From JAWKRB01 sp041389885 (lineage in GTDB: Bacteria; Myxococcota_A; Polyangia; Polyangiales; Ga0077539): a DNA stretch of 64,000 nucleotides. The stretch is from assembly GCA_041389885.1 (NCBI GenBank), contig JAWKRB010000013.1, positions 124,001 to 188,000 on the forward strand, read 5' to 3'. Below are positions 34,996 to 44,362 of this stretch, in pieces. The notes below the pieces were generated by a model that was given only the letters and a program-made list of their open reading frames with translations, made no database searches and was not told where the DNA came from. A program made the position numbers and the translations under genes. Positions within the stretch are counted from its first letter, which is position 1. Each line of letters begins with the position of its first letter.

Positions 34996-37011
34996 ATGAG
35001 GCGGTCTTCACACAGCCTGATCCTCGGCTCGGCGCTGCTGCTGACGCGCTGTGTGGACGAGGGGGGGCCGGTCGTCCCCTCGGCGTCCGACGCGTCGGTC
35101 CCCGCGCGAGACGTGGTCGCGGTCGACGCGCCGCCGGCCCGCATGCTCCGCCCCGCCGATCGGCTCCCCGCCGCGTGGGGCGGTCGCTTCAGCGACCTCA
35201 CCGAGACCCTCACGAGCCCGGCGTCGGAGATCTACCTCCAGGCGCCGATGCGCATGGGTAAAGACCCCGAGCCCATCAACGGCATCGCCGCCGACCTCGA
35301 GGGCGACGGCACCACCGAGGTGCTCTTCGCGACGACCTACGACAACACCGAGGGCCGGCGCACCGCGATCTTCGACCTGCTCCCCAACGGCGCGGGGCTG
35401 CGCTTTCGTTCGCACTTTCGCACGCAGTCGGGGGCCGACCGCTTGAACGTCATGGGCCTCGTCGACCTCGACGGCGACGGCCGCGTCGACGCGCTCTTGA
35501 ACCGCGCGAACTTCGAGCTGTCGTGGGGCCTGGGCGGCGGGGAGTTCGCCGCGCCCGCCAAGCTGCGCGCCGACGCCCCCGACGGCGAGTGGCGCCCGCC
35601 CCACCGCGCGATGCACGTCACCGACCTCGATCACGACGGCTGGCTCGACGTGATCACCGGCACGGGCACGTGCTGCTCGACCTGCCTCGCGGCGGAGGTC
35701 TACCTGCAGGTCGCGCCGAGGCGCTTCGAGCGGCACAGCGAGATGATCCCGATGGAGCCTGGGGCGACCGCGTACGCGATCGTCGACGGCACCCTCGCGG
35801 GGCGGCGAACGGTGTTCATGGTCGGGCAGAACTGCGGCAACACCGACGTGCCGGTGTTCTACCGAGAGGTCCCCCGCGACGCCCAGGGCTATCCCCACTA
35901 CGAGCCCTTCGACCCGACGCCCCGCACCTCGTTCATTCGCACGTCCGACCCGGCGTGGCCCTTCATCAAGGGCCAGTCGATCCAGCACTGGGTGCCCATG
36001 GGCCTCGCCCTCGGCGACGTGAACAACGACCTGCGCAACGACGTCGCGATGTCGCTGAACTTCTTCGCGGGGCTCTGGGTCGACGAGGGCGCGATGCCCC
36101 TGCGTGACCTCACCGCGCAGTTCGGCGCGATGCCGCACCTGGCGGCCAGCGGTCGCAGGATGATCCCCTGGGGCATGGCGCTCGTGGACCTCGACCGCGA
36201 CGGGCGCAACGACCTCGTGGTGGCGCACGGCAACGACCACGTCGCCGAGGTCGAGCCCGAGTCTCAGATCGGCCCCCAGCGGACCATCATCGAGTGGAAC
36301 GCCGGGGACGGACAGTTCGTCGACGCCACCGAGGCGTTGGGCGTCGGGCGTCCCGGGCAGTACCACAGCCTCTACGTCGACGACCTCGACCACGACGGCG
36401 CCGCGGACGTGCTCGTCGGCGCCCTCAACGAGCACCCCAGGGTGCTGCTGAACCGCATCGACCGCGGCCAGCACGGCTTCTCGCTCCGGCTCCGAGGCAC
36501 GAGCAGCAACGTGCTGGGCGTCGGCGCGCGGGTGCGCGTCGAGGTCACCCCGGGCGCGGCGCCCATCGAGTTCGAGGCGGGGAGCGTGGGGTCGCCGGGC
36601 GTGGTGGTCGATCCGATCACCTTCGTGGGCCTCGGCGAGGCCACGCGGGCGGCGCGGGTGCGCGTGACCTGGCCCAGCGGCGTGGTGCAGGAGCGCGCCG
36701 ACGTGCCCGCGGGCGCGCTGCACGTCTGGGAGGAGCCGCGGCTCTTCGCCGTCGAGCCCGCCTCGCGCCACGTCGCCCGCGGCGGCGCCGCGACGGTCAC
36801 CGTCACCCCGCGCGCGCCCGACGGCAGCCTCCGCCCTGGCGCCACGGTCGAGGCGCGACTGCTGGGCCCCGGCGCGCTCGCCTCGCGCACCGCCGACGGC
36901 GTCACGACGCTCACGATCGCGCACCCCGGCGCCGCGGGCTCGTCGGTGCTCACCCTCTCCATCGACGGCGTCGAGTCCGACGTGCGCCCGCGCATCTGGT
37001 GGGACCCCTGA
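34996..37011 (+). CDS. FG-GAP/ASPIC-UnbV surface protein (paralogue)
   Basis: A 671-residue exported protein with the architecture of the one at 2725-4734. The N-terminal signal MRRSSHSLILGSALLLTRC has an imperfect lipobox (LTRC, Arg before Cys). Calcium-loop repeats include DLEGDGTTEVLF, DLDGDGRVDALL, DLDHDGWLDVIT, DVNNDLRNDVAM, DLDRDGRNDLVV and DLDHDGAADVLV. An ASPIC/UnbV segment follows (SNVLGVGARVRVEV ... RVTWPSGVVQE) and then an Ig-like end. A surface propeller of unknown ligand. ATG 34996 is chosen over the adjacent GTG. Confidence 0.85.
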   Translation: MRRSSHSLILGSALLLTRCVDEGGPVVPSASDASVPARDVVAVDAPPARMLRPADRLPAAWGGRFSDLTETLTSPASEIYLQAPMRMGKDPEPINGIAADLEGDGTTEVLFATTYDNTEGRRTAIFDLLPNGAGLRFRSHFRTQSGADRLNVMGLVDLDGDGRVDALLNRANFELSWGLGGGEFAAPAKLRADAPDGEWRPPHRAMHVTDLDHDGWLDVITGTGTCCSTCLAAEVYLQVAPRRFERHSEMIPMEPGATAYAIVDGTLAGRRTVFMVGQNCGNTDVPVFYREVPRDAQGYPHYEPFDPTPRTSFIRTSDPAWPFIKGQSIQHWVPMGLALGDVNNDLRNDVAMSLNFFAGLWVDEGAMPLRDLTAQFGAMPHLAASGRRMIPWGMALVDLDRDGRNDLVVAHGNDHVAEVEPESQIGPQRTIIEWNAGDGQFVDATEALGVGRPGQYHSLYVDDLDHDGAADVLVGALNEHPRVLLNRIDRGQHGFSLRLRGTSSNVLGVGARVRVEVTPGAAPIEFEAGSVGSPGVVVDPITFVGLGEATRAARVRVTWPSGVVQERADVPAGALHVWEEPRLFAVEPASRHVARGGAATVTVTPRAPDGSLRPGATVEARLLGPGALASRTADGVTTLTIAHPGAAGSSVLTLSIDGVESDVRPRIWWDP

Positions 37012-37059
37012 CGCGCGGAGGCCCGGCGCCGAGGGGCGCCGCTCGCCCGACGGCCCTTC

Positions 37060-38265
37060 TCAGGCGTGCTCGGGCGGGGTCAGCGACGCGCGCCGCGGCT
37101 CCCAGGAGCGCATCCACTCGACGATGGCGTCGCCGGGCATCGGGCGCGCGATGAAATAGCCCTGCGCGAGGTCGCAGCCGAGGCCGCGCACGAGCTCCCA
37201 GTCCTCGCGGTCTTCGACGCCTTCGGCGACGGCGCGCATCCCGAGCTGGTGGGCCATCAAGACGTTGGCCTCGACGATCGCCCGGTTGGTGCGGTCGGCG
37301 TGCACGCCCCGCACGAACTGCTGGTCGATCTTCAGCTCGTCGAAGGGCACGTCGCGGAGCTGCGCGAGCGATGAGTGCCCGGTGCCGAAGTCGTCGATGG
37401 ACAGACCGATGTGCTTGAGCCGCAAGCGCGCGAGGATATCGAGGGCGGCGAGGGCGTTCTCCATCAGCCTGCTCTCGGTCACCTCGAGCACGAGCCGGCG
37501 CTGCGAGGCCCCGGCCTCGGCGATGGAGCGCACCACGACCTCGGGAAAGTCGAGGGACCGCAGGTTGGCCATGGAGACGTTGACCGCGACGTGCAGCGAG
37601 TGCCCCTGGTCGTCCCAGAGGCGCGACTGCCGCAGCGCGCCCGCGAGCACGACGCGCGTGAGGTCGTCGATGAGGCCGTGGTCCTCTGCCACCGCGATGA
37701 ACTGATCGGGGAACACCAGGCCGTCGTCGGGGTGCTGCCAACGGACCAGGGTCTCGACGCCGAGCATCTGCCCGGTCCGCAGGTCGACCTTGGGCTGGTA
37801 GAAGTTCACGAGCTCGCCGTTCGCGATGGCCTGCGCCACCTCTTCGACGGGGTAGCGTCGGTGGGGCGACCGGCCCGACTTCGCGCGCGGCCGCACGCCC
37901 CCGTCGAGGATGACCTGGAGCTGCGCCGGCGTGACGGGCTTGTGCAGCGCGCCGCGGACGTCGAGCCGGTGCGCCGCGGCCAGCCTCCGCGCCGTGTCGA
38001 TGATCCGCGCGTCTTCGCCGCTCAGGAGCGTGAGCCCACCCGAGTAGCGCAGGTTCGCCAGGTGGCGCACGAACTCCACGCCGTCCATCTCGGGCATCTG
38101 CAGGTCGAGGAGCACCATGTCGACCGCGTCGTCGTCGTGCGCGAGCATCTCCAGCGCGTCGGCGCCCCGGGCGAACGCGACGACGTCCGTGAACCCGAGC
38201 TTCGCGAGCTGGTGGACCACCAGATGCCGCGCCAGCTCGTCGTCATCGACCAGGACAATTCTCAT
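37060..38265 (-). CDS. Receiver-EAL protein (c-di-GMP phosphodiesterase)
   Basis: A 401-residue two-domain response regulator. The receiver has D7-D9, phospho-acceptor Asp54 (LLDLQMPEMDG), Ser82 and Lys109. The EAL domain begins near residue 145. Its signature reads ETLVRW (Glu171), and the other metal and catalytic positions are present in order: AVNVSMANL, LEVTES, SIDDFGTG, ELKIDQQFV, EGVED and QGYFIARP, so c-di-GMP hydrolysis is expected. It lies 42 bases downstream of the giant hybrid kinase, whose HPt domain is the likely phosphate donor. Confidence 0.9.
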   Translation of the reverse strand: MRIVLVDDDELARHLVVHQLAKLGFTDVVAFARGADALEMLAHDDDAVDMVLLDLQMPEMDGVEFVRHLANLRYSGGLTLLSGEDARIIDTARRLAAAHRLDVRGALHKPVTPAQLQVILDGGVRPRAKSGRSPHRRYPVEEVAQAIANGELVNFYQPKVDLRTGQMLGVETLVRWQHPDDGLVFPDQFIAVAEDHGLIDDLTRVVLAGALRQSRLWDDQGHSLHVAVNVSMANLRSLDFPEVVVRSIAEAGASQRRLVLEVTESRLMENALAALDILARLRLKHIGLSIDDFGTGHSSLAQLRDVPFDELKIDQQFVRGVHADRTNRAIVEANVLMAHQLGMRAVAEGVEDREDWELVRGLGCDLAQGYFIARPMPGDAIVEWMRSWEPRRASLTPPEHA

Positions 38266-38307
38266 GGTTGGGTCTCGTCGGGCTCCCTCCCGCACGGTCT
38301 GGCCACG

Positions 38308-41300
38308 TCACAGCTGCTCTGACAGCGCCCGCACAACTTGCGTCACGGACAATTCGAAAGGTCGCATAGAAGCCGTGACTTCGTCCAGCGCGTGGCGTTT
38401 CGCCGCGGCTTCGAGGCGGGCGCACTGGTCGGCCAGCGCCAGCGCGCCGACCGAGCGCGACGACGACTTGAGCCGGTGCGCGACGCGCCCGACGGCGGTG
38501 AGGTCGCCCGCGGAGAGCGCGCCGCGGAGGGCCTCGGCGTCGCGCTGAGCCGCCGCCCGAAACTCCGACAAGAACGTTCGAATCACCTCCGGCTCAGACC
38601 CGACCAGGGCCTCGAGCGCCTTCACGTCGAGCGTCGCGGGGGCCTCGACAGGGGCCGCGGGCAGCGACTGGCCGGTCGCCTCGAGGTCGTCGGCGGAGGA
38701 GCCCGGGCGGCCGACCCACCGCGTGAGCGTCTCCTTCAAGCGACGCAGCTGCACGGGCTTCGTGAGGTACTCGTCCATGCCGCACTGACGCGCGCGGAGC
38801 TCCTCGCCGCGCAAAGCGTTCGCCGTGAGGGCCACGATCGGCAGGTGCTCCCCGGGGGACTCCTCGCGTCGAATCGAGCGCGCGAGGGTGTACCCGTCCA
38901 TTTCGGGCATGTGCAGGTCGCTGAGCAGCAGGGCGTACTGGTTGCCGCGCCACAGCCGCAGCGCCTCGGCGCCGTTGACCGCGACCTCGGCCGCGTAGCC
39001 CAGGAGCTCGAGCTGCCGGAGGATCACCCGCTGGTTGATCTCGTCGTCCTCGGCCACGAGGATCAGCCGCCCCTGCTCGCGCGCCTGCGCCGCGGTGAGC
39101 GGCGTCGTGCCCGGCTCCACCACGGGCTCCTGGGCCTCCTGGTAGAACACCTCGGGCGAGGCCCTCCCCACGGCCACCGCGACGGCGCGCAGGAGGCTGC
39201 CCTCGCGCATGTAGCTCCGGTCGAGCACTACGAGGTTGGGCGCCACGACGCTGGCGATGTGCCGGTCGCCCTCGGTGATGCGCAGGTGCCGCACGCGGTC
39301 GTCGTCGAACACCGCCCCTCCCCGCGCCTCGTCGGAGCGGTCGAGGAGGACCACCGGCGGCGGGCGCGCGGTGGCCTCGCGCCGCCCCTCCTCCGCGCTC
39401 ACGACCGTGGTGACGCGCGCCCCGGCGTGACGCAGGTACGCGCCCATCTCCGCGGCGTCGTCGGGCTCCTGCGGGTCGACCACGACGACGCACTCGAGCC
39501 CGGCGACGTCGGGCAGCAGGCGCGGGGGCTGGTGCTCGGCCGCGACGGTCGGGAGCGTGAGCCAGAAGGTCGCGCCCTCGCCCGGCGCGCTGCGCACGTC
39601 GATGTCGCCGCCCAGGAGCTCGGCGAGCCGGCGGCAGATCGCGAGGCCCAGCCCGGTCCCGCCGAAGCGCCGGGTGGTCGAGCTCTCGGCCTGGCGGAAC
39701 GAGGTGAAGAGCCGACGCTGGTCTTCGTCGGAGATCCCGATGCCGTTGTCGACGACGGTGTAGCGCAGGCGCAGCGGGTCGGCGGACGCGACCTCCACCC
39801 GCACCCGCACGCGCCCCGGCCGCAGCGGGTCGCTGCTGCTGAACTTGATCGCGTTGCCCACGAGGTTCAGCAGGATCTGCCGCACGCGCGTGGCGTCGGT
39901 CACGATGCGCCGAGGCACGTCGGGGGCGAGGAAGGTCGACAGCCGAACGCCGCGCGCCCGCGCCACGGGCATGAGCGCGTCGCGCACGTCTTCGAGGGTC
40001 TGCTCGAGGCTCGTGTCGACGTGCTCCAGCTCGAGGCGCCCGGCCTCGATCTTCGAGAAGTCGAGGATGTCGTCGAGCAGCCCCAGAAGGCTCGTGGCCG
40101 ACGCGCGGATGGTGCGCACCGCCTCGGCGTCGCGCGCGCGCAGCTCGCTCTGCGCGAGCACCTCGGCCATGCCCAGCACGCCGTTCATGGGCGTGCGAAT
40201 CTCGTGGCTCATCACCGCGAGGAAGGCGCTCTTCGCGCGGCTCGCCTCCTCCGCCTGCACCTTCGCGCTGCGCAGGGCCTCGTTGGCCTCCGCGAGCGCC
40301 GCGGTGCGCTCCCCGACGAGCTCCTCGAGGTGGTCGCGGTACCGCACGAGCTCCTCCGCGGCGAGGACCTCGGCGGTTACGTCTTGAGAAGAGCCGACGG
40401 CCTGCACGGGCTCTCCCGCCGCGTCGTACTGGATGGTCGCTCGCCCGCGGATGTACTTCGGCCGCCCGCCGCGGTCGATCGCGCGCGAGGTCTGGTCGTA
40501 CGGGCTGCGCTCCGCGATGGCGCGCAGGAAGGCCTCCGCGGCCGCGTCCCGGTCGTCGGGCACGAGGAGCGCGAAGGGCGGCACGCGCAGGGGGTCAGGC
40601 GCCTCGGGCTCCTCGAGGCCCAGCACGCGGTAGAAGTCCTCCGAGCGACGCATGACGCCCGTGCGAAAGTCGTAGGCCCAGCTGCAGAGCTTCGCGATGC
40701 GCTGCGCCTCGCTCAGCAGCGACTGGTTCGCGCGCAGCTCGGTGAGGTCGATCCACGCCACCATCACCTCGTCGTCGACGCGGCTGACCGATCCCTGCAG
40801 CGCGCGTTCGCTGCCGTCGGCGCACCGCACCCGGAGGTCCGGCGACTGCAGGCGCTGCCCCTGCTCGAGCGCCAGGGTCTTGCCCGCGAACATCGCCTCG
40901 AGCTCCGCGCGGTACGCCGGGTCGGGGAAGAACCGCCGCATCTGCGCGTCGAGGGTCGCCACGTCGTCGAGGGCGTACCCGAAGAGCTCGGTGAAGGCGT
41001 GGTTCACGCGGGTGACGCGCCCCGTGGGCTCGTGCATCACGTGCATCGCCACGGGCGACGACTCGAAGAGCTCTTCGAGCCGCCGCTCGCTCTCGCGCCG
41101 GCGCTCCTCCTCCCGCCGCCGCCGCTCCTCCGCGGTCACCGACTGCGCCACGACCCCGAGAAAGCGCGAGGTCTGCCCCAGCATGCCCACGACCTCGGGC
41201 TCGAAGAAGCCAGGCGCCTCGGCGAAGAAGACCACCACGGCGACGACCTTCCCGTCGACGACCACCGGCAGCGACACCATCGCCTCGAGGCCGAGCGCGC

Positions 41301-43023
41301 GCCCGCGCTCGTGCCAGTTCGCGGTCTCTTCGTGGGTCGTGAAACCATCGATCACGACCGGGGCCACCTCTCGAATCGAGCGCCCGACGGGGCCGCCGGC
41401 GATCAGCGGCGTCGGCGCGAGGGAGTCGCCGTCGGGGGCGCCGCCGAGGGCGATCGGCCGCAGGAGCCCGGCGGCCTCGTCGACCATCGCCACCCAGCAC
41501 CGCCGAAAGCCTCCCTGCTCGACCGCGATGCGCGCGACGACCTCGAAGGCCTCGTCGCGGGTGCGCGCCTGAAAGAGCCGCTCCGAGGTCTGGTTGAGAA
41601 AGGCGTACAGGCGGTTGTACCGCTCGAGCCGCCGCTGCGTCTTGAGCTGGTGCGTGATGTCGCGGCTGAAGGCGACGATGCGCGGCGCGTCCCCCTCGCG
41701 GAGCACCGAGGCGCGCACGTCGAGGTCGACGATGGATCGGTCCTTGTGGCGCCAGCGGGTCGTGAAGCGACCGCCCCCCTCGGCCACCGTGCCCGCGATG
41801 GCCTCCACGATCTCCCGCTCCGTGCGCGCCACGTCGAAGTCCCAGAGCGCCCGCCCGATGAGCTCCTCGCGGGTGTAGCCCGAGATCGCCAGCAGCGCGG
41901 CGTTGGCGTCGAGGATGGTCCCGCCCTCGTCGTACAAGAGGTACCCGTCGAGGGAGGTCTGCACGATCTGCGTGGCGCGCTCGGCCTCCGCGACCTGCCG
42001 CCGCGCGATCTCCTGGTGCCGCCGGAGCCACAGCAGGCGCGCGATGAGACCGACCATCGCGAGCAGGCCGAAGATGATCCCAGCCGTCGCCACCGCGGCG
42101 ACGCGCAGCGGCCGCTCGACCTCGCTCTGGTCGATCTTCGCGACGACGATCCACGGCGAGTCGGGCACGTGCGCGGCGCCGCCGACCACCTCGACGCCCC
42201 GGTAGTCGAGGCCCTCCACCGGGTGCTCCACGCGCGCGCCCGACGCCCGATGCGCCCGCTCCATCGAGGGCATCGGCACCCGCTCGGTGAGCGGCGCGCG
42301 CTCCGGCGACATCCTCGACGCGCCCACCACCACCGCGTTGGCGCCGTCCTGCTGCAGCAGCATCGCCTCGAACGAGCGGGCCCGAATGCCCTGCCCGTCG
42401 AGGAGCGGCAGGAGCTTCTGGCGCGCGTCGAGGGACAGGCAGACCATGCCGATCACCGGCCCGACGCCCTCCGCGGTCGCGAAGACCGGCGCCACCACGC
42501 CGAACTCCAGCACACCCGCCGCGGCGGCGTGGACCCGCACCAGCGTGGTGTGCCGCGTGCGCGCCACCACCCCGGCGACCGCCCGCACGTTGGCCTCGAG
42601 GCGGTCGTCTTCGAGCGCCATCACCGGGCGCCCCGCCGCGTCGAGGACCTGCGCGTCGCGGTAGCCGTACGCCCGCGCGGCGTCGCGCATCACCGCCCGC
42701 AGCTCGGCGACGGCGACCGCCTGCGCGGCCGGCGTGTTCCCTGGCCGCAAGACGCGTCGGACCTCCTCGTGCCGCGCGAGGAGCCAGGCGTCTGCGCGGC
42801 GCTCGTCGAGCTGCATCGCGAGCGTCGCGCTGCGCGCCCGGGCGACGCCCTGGAGGTAGTTCGCGGTGTTCTCCCGGGTCTCTCGCGCGAAGCTCCGGAA
42901 GCCCGCGACCCCCGCCGCGCCGAGCAGGGCCACGAGCGCGGCGAGCGCGCAGACGCGCCGGCGGTCGCGCGCGCGAGCCGCCCGCAGTGGGTCATGGGTG
43001 GTCGCCGGGTCGGCGTCTGTCAT
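38308..43023 (-). CDS. Giant hybrid sensor kinase with HPt domain
   Basis: A 1571-residue phosphorelay protein (BvgS/ArcB-like layout). In order: a membrane helix at about 25-45, a periplasmic dCache/PAS-like sensor, a second helix near 310-330, a PAS domain, a GAF domain (about 480-620), two further PAS/PAC segments, a coiled linker, the HisKA box FLAVMSHEIRTPMNG (His940), an ATPase domain (N-box NLVGNAIKF, G2 GGTGLGLAI), a degenerate receiver, a true receiver (Asp1369 in LLLSDLHMPEMDG) and an HPt (His1516 in AHRLKSSSRSVG). Start ATG 43023 follows a GGGGAG ribosome site. Its output is likely the receiver-EAL gene next door. Confidence 0.9.
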   Translation of the reverse strand: MTDADPATTHDPLRAARARDRRRVCALAALVALLGAAGVAGFRSFARETRENTANYLQGVARARSATLAMQLDERRADAWLLARHEEVRRVLRPGNTPAAQAVAVAELRAVMRDAARAYGYRDAQVLDAAGRPVMALEDDRLEANVRAVAGVVARTRHTTLVRVHAAAAGVLEFGVVAPVFATAEGVGPVIGMVCLSLDARQKLLPLLDGQGIRARSFEAMLLQQDGANAVVVGASRMSPERAPLTERVPMPSMERAHRASGARVEHPVEGLDYRGVEVVGGAAHVPDSPWIVVAKIDQSEVERPLRVAAVATAGIIFGLLAMVGLIARLLWLRRHQEIARRQVAEAERATQIVQTSLDGYLLYDEGGTILDANAALLAISGYTREELIGRALWDFDVARTEREIVEAIAGTVAEGGGRFTTRWRHKDRSIVDLDVRASVLREGDAPRIVAFSRDITHQLKTQRRLERYNRLYAFLNQTSERLFQARTRDEAFEVVARIAVEQGGFRRCWVAMVDEAAGLLRPIALGGAPDGDSLAPTPLIAGGPVGRSIREVAPVVIDGFTTHEETANWHERGRALGLEAMVSLPVVVDGKVVAVVVFFAEAPGFFEPEVVGMLGQTSRFLGVVAQSVTAEERRRREEERRRESERRLEELFESSPVAMHVMHEPTGRVTRVNHAFTELFGYALDDVATLDAQMRRFFPDPAYRAELEAMFAGKTLALEQGQRLQSPDLRVRCADGSERALQGSVSRVDDEVMVAWIDLTELRANQSLLSEAQRIAKLCSWAYDFRTGVMRRSEDFYRVLGLEEPEAPDPLRVPPFALLVPDDRDAAAEAFLRAIAERSPYDQTSRAIDRGGRPKYIRGRATIQYDAAGEPVQAVGSSQDVTAEVLAAEELVRYRDHLEELVGERTAALAEANEALRSAKVQAEEASRAKSAFLAVMSHEIRTPMNGVLGMAEVLAQSELRARDAEAVRTIRASATSLLGLLDDILDFSKIEAGRLELEHVDTSLEQTLEDVRDALMPVARARGVRLSTFLAPDVPRRIVTDATRVRQILLNLVGNAIKFSSSDPLRPGRVRVRVEVASADPLRLRYTVVDNGIGISDEDQRRLFTSFRQAESSTTRRFGGTGLGLAICRRLAELLGGDIDVRSAPGEGATFWLTLPTVAAEHQPPRLLPDVAGLECVVVVDPQEPDDAAEMGAYLRHAGARVTTVVSAEEGRREATARPPPVVLLDRSDEARGGAVFDDDRVRHLRITEGDRHIASVVAPNLVVLDRSYMREGSLLRAVAVAVGRASPEVFYQEAQEPVVEPGTTPLTAAQAREQGRLILVAEDDEINQRVILRQLELLGYAAEVAVNGAEALRLWRGNQYALLLSDLHMPEMDGYTLARSIRREESPGEHLPIVALTANALRGEELRARQCGMDEYLTKPVQLRRLKETLTRWVGRPGSSADDLEATGQSLPAAPVEAPATLDVKALEALVGSEPEVIRTFLSEFRAAAQRDAEALRGALSAGDLTAVGRVAHRLKSSSRSVGALALADQCARLEAAAKRHALDEVTASMRPFELSVTQVVRALSEQL

Positions 43024-43120
43024 CTCGTCTCTCCCCCTCAGGAGTCGAAGCCATGCGCGAAGATACGGCATCGTACCCCCAGCGCCCCCCCCGAGGCGAG
43101 ACTTCGCCGCGGCGCGACGC

Positions 43121-44362
43121 TCAGGGCGTGGCCGCCCCGGTCGCGGCGTCGACCTCGACCCGCGCGCCCTCGAGCTGCTCGACGAGCTCGACCCGCTGCT
43201 CCTGCACGGCGAGGCGCGTGCGGAAGGCGTCGAGCAGGTCGAAGACCCGCGAGGCGCCGCTGCGGTACGACGCCTCGGCCATCTCGCGCAGCCCCGGCAG
43301 CCCGCGCATCGCGCCCTCGGCGTGGGTGTCGAGGGCGGCGCGGCGGGCCTCGAAGACCCGCACGGCTCCCTCGAGGCGCGCGCGCTGCTCCCGCTCCGCG
43401 GCGTCGAGGTTGGCCTCGGCCTGCGCGCGGGCCGCCTGCGCGCGGCGCAGCTGGGCGCTCCCTGTGTCCCACGTCGGGAGGGGCAGGGAGACGCTCCCGT
43501 AGAGCGAGCTCGAGCCGCCGTCGGTGGTGACGTAGGCGCCGAGCCCGAGGGTCGGCACAGGCACGCGCTCGCGCTCCGCGCGCCGCACGTCGAGGCCCGC
43601 GGCCGCCGCGCGGCGCCGCGCGGCGCGGAGCGAGGCCGAGCGCGCGAGGACCTCGGGCCACAGCCGCGCGACCGAGGGAGCGGGCGCCGCGGAGGGGAAC
43701 TCCCCGCGCGCCACAGGCGTCCACCCCGAGATGCCCAGCCAGGCGCTGAGCGCGGCGGCGCGCTCGCGGACGTCGGCGTCGGCGCTCGCGGCGCGGGCGT
43801 CGAGCTGCGCGGCCTCGAGCTCGACCCTCGCGACGTCGTAGGCGCTCTGCGCGCCCGCGCTCGCGCGGCCCCGCACGATGTCGGCGATGGCGTCGAGTTC
43901 GGCGCGCGTCGCCCTCAGCAGCCCGAGGCGCGCCTGCGCGGCGAGGAGCGAGACGAAGCGGCGCCGGGCCTCGATCACGATGTCGAACACCGCCGCGTCG
44001 ACCTCCGCGCGCCGGGCCTCGGCCGCGCCCCGCGCCGCGTCCCGGCGCAACGCGTCGTGGCCGAGGAGGAGAGGCTGCTCGAGGGTCACCTGGTGCTGGG
44101 TGCCGTTGATCGCGTCGCTCTGCCCCTGCACCCTGCCGTACAGACTGTAGGACAGCGTGGGGTTGGGGTAGACCGCCGCGGCCGCGACCTCGGCCTCGGC
44201 CACGGGGAGCTCGGCGCGGGCCGCCCGGGTGCGCGCGGCCTGGTCGCGGGCGTAGGCGACGAGCGCCTCGACGGTGAGCTCTCGGGGCTCGGCGGGGGTC
44301 TCCTGCGCGAGCGCGCGCCCCGCGAGGAGCCACGCGATCAGCCCGACGCGCGCGGCCCTCAC
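43121..44362 (-). CDS. TolC-family outer-membrane channel of second metal system
   Basis: A 413-residue CzcC-like protein. The GTG start at 44362 overlaps the pump stop as GTGA. The signal peptide MRAARVGLIAWLLAGRALAQ has an ALA-Q cleavage site, not a lipobox. Typical features are VYPNPTLSYSLYG, two helical hairpin repeats and conserved NPTL and LPLPTWDTG stretches. It is the last gene of the adaptor-pump-channel set. Confidence 0.85.
   Translation of the reverse strand: MRAARVGLIAWLLAGRALAQETPAEPRELTVEALVAYARDQAARTRAARAELPVAEAEVAAAAVYPNPTLSYSLYGRVQGQSDAINGTQHQVTLEQPLLLGHDALRRDAARGAAEARRAEVDAAVFDIVIEARRRFVSLLAAQARLGLLRATRAELDAIADIVRGRASAGAQSAYDVARVELEAAQLDARAASADADVRERAAALSAWLGISGWTPVARGEFPSAAPAPSVARLWPEVLARSASLRAARRRAAAAGLDVRRAERERVPVPTLGLGAYVTTDGGSSSLYGSVSLPLPTWDTGSAQLRRAQAARAQAEANLDAAEREQRARLEGAVRVFEARRAALDTHAEGAMRGLPGLREMAEASYRSGASRVFDLLDAFRTRLAVQEQRVELVEQLEGARVEVDAATGAATP

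Noticed and set aside
38266..38307. Terminator or promoter between the hybrid kinase and the receiver-EAL gene
   Set aside because: The gap is 42 bases with no hairpin or promoter boxes; it reads as an operon junction.
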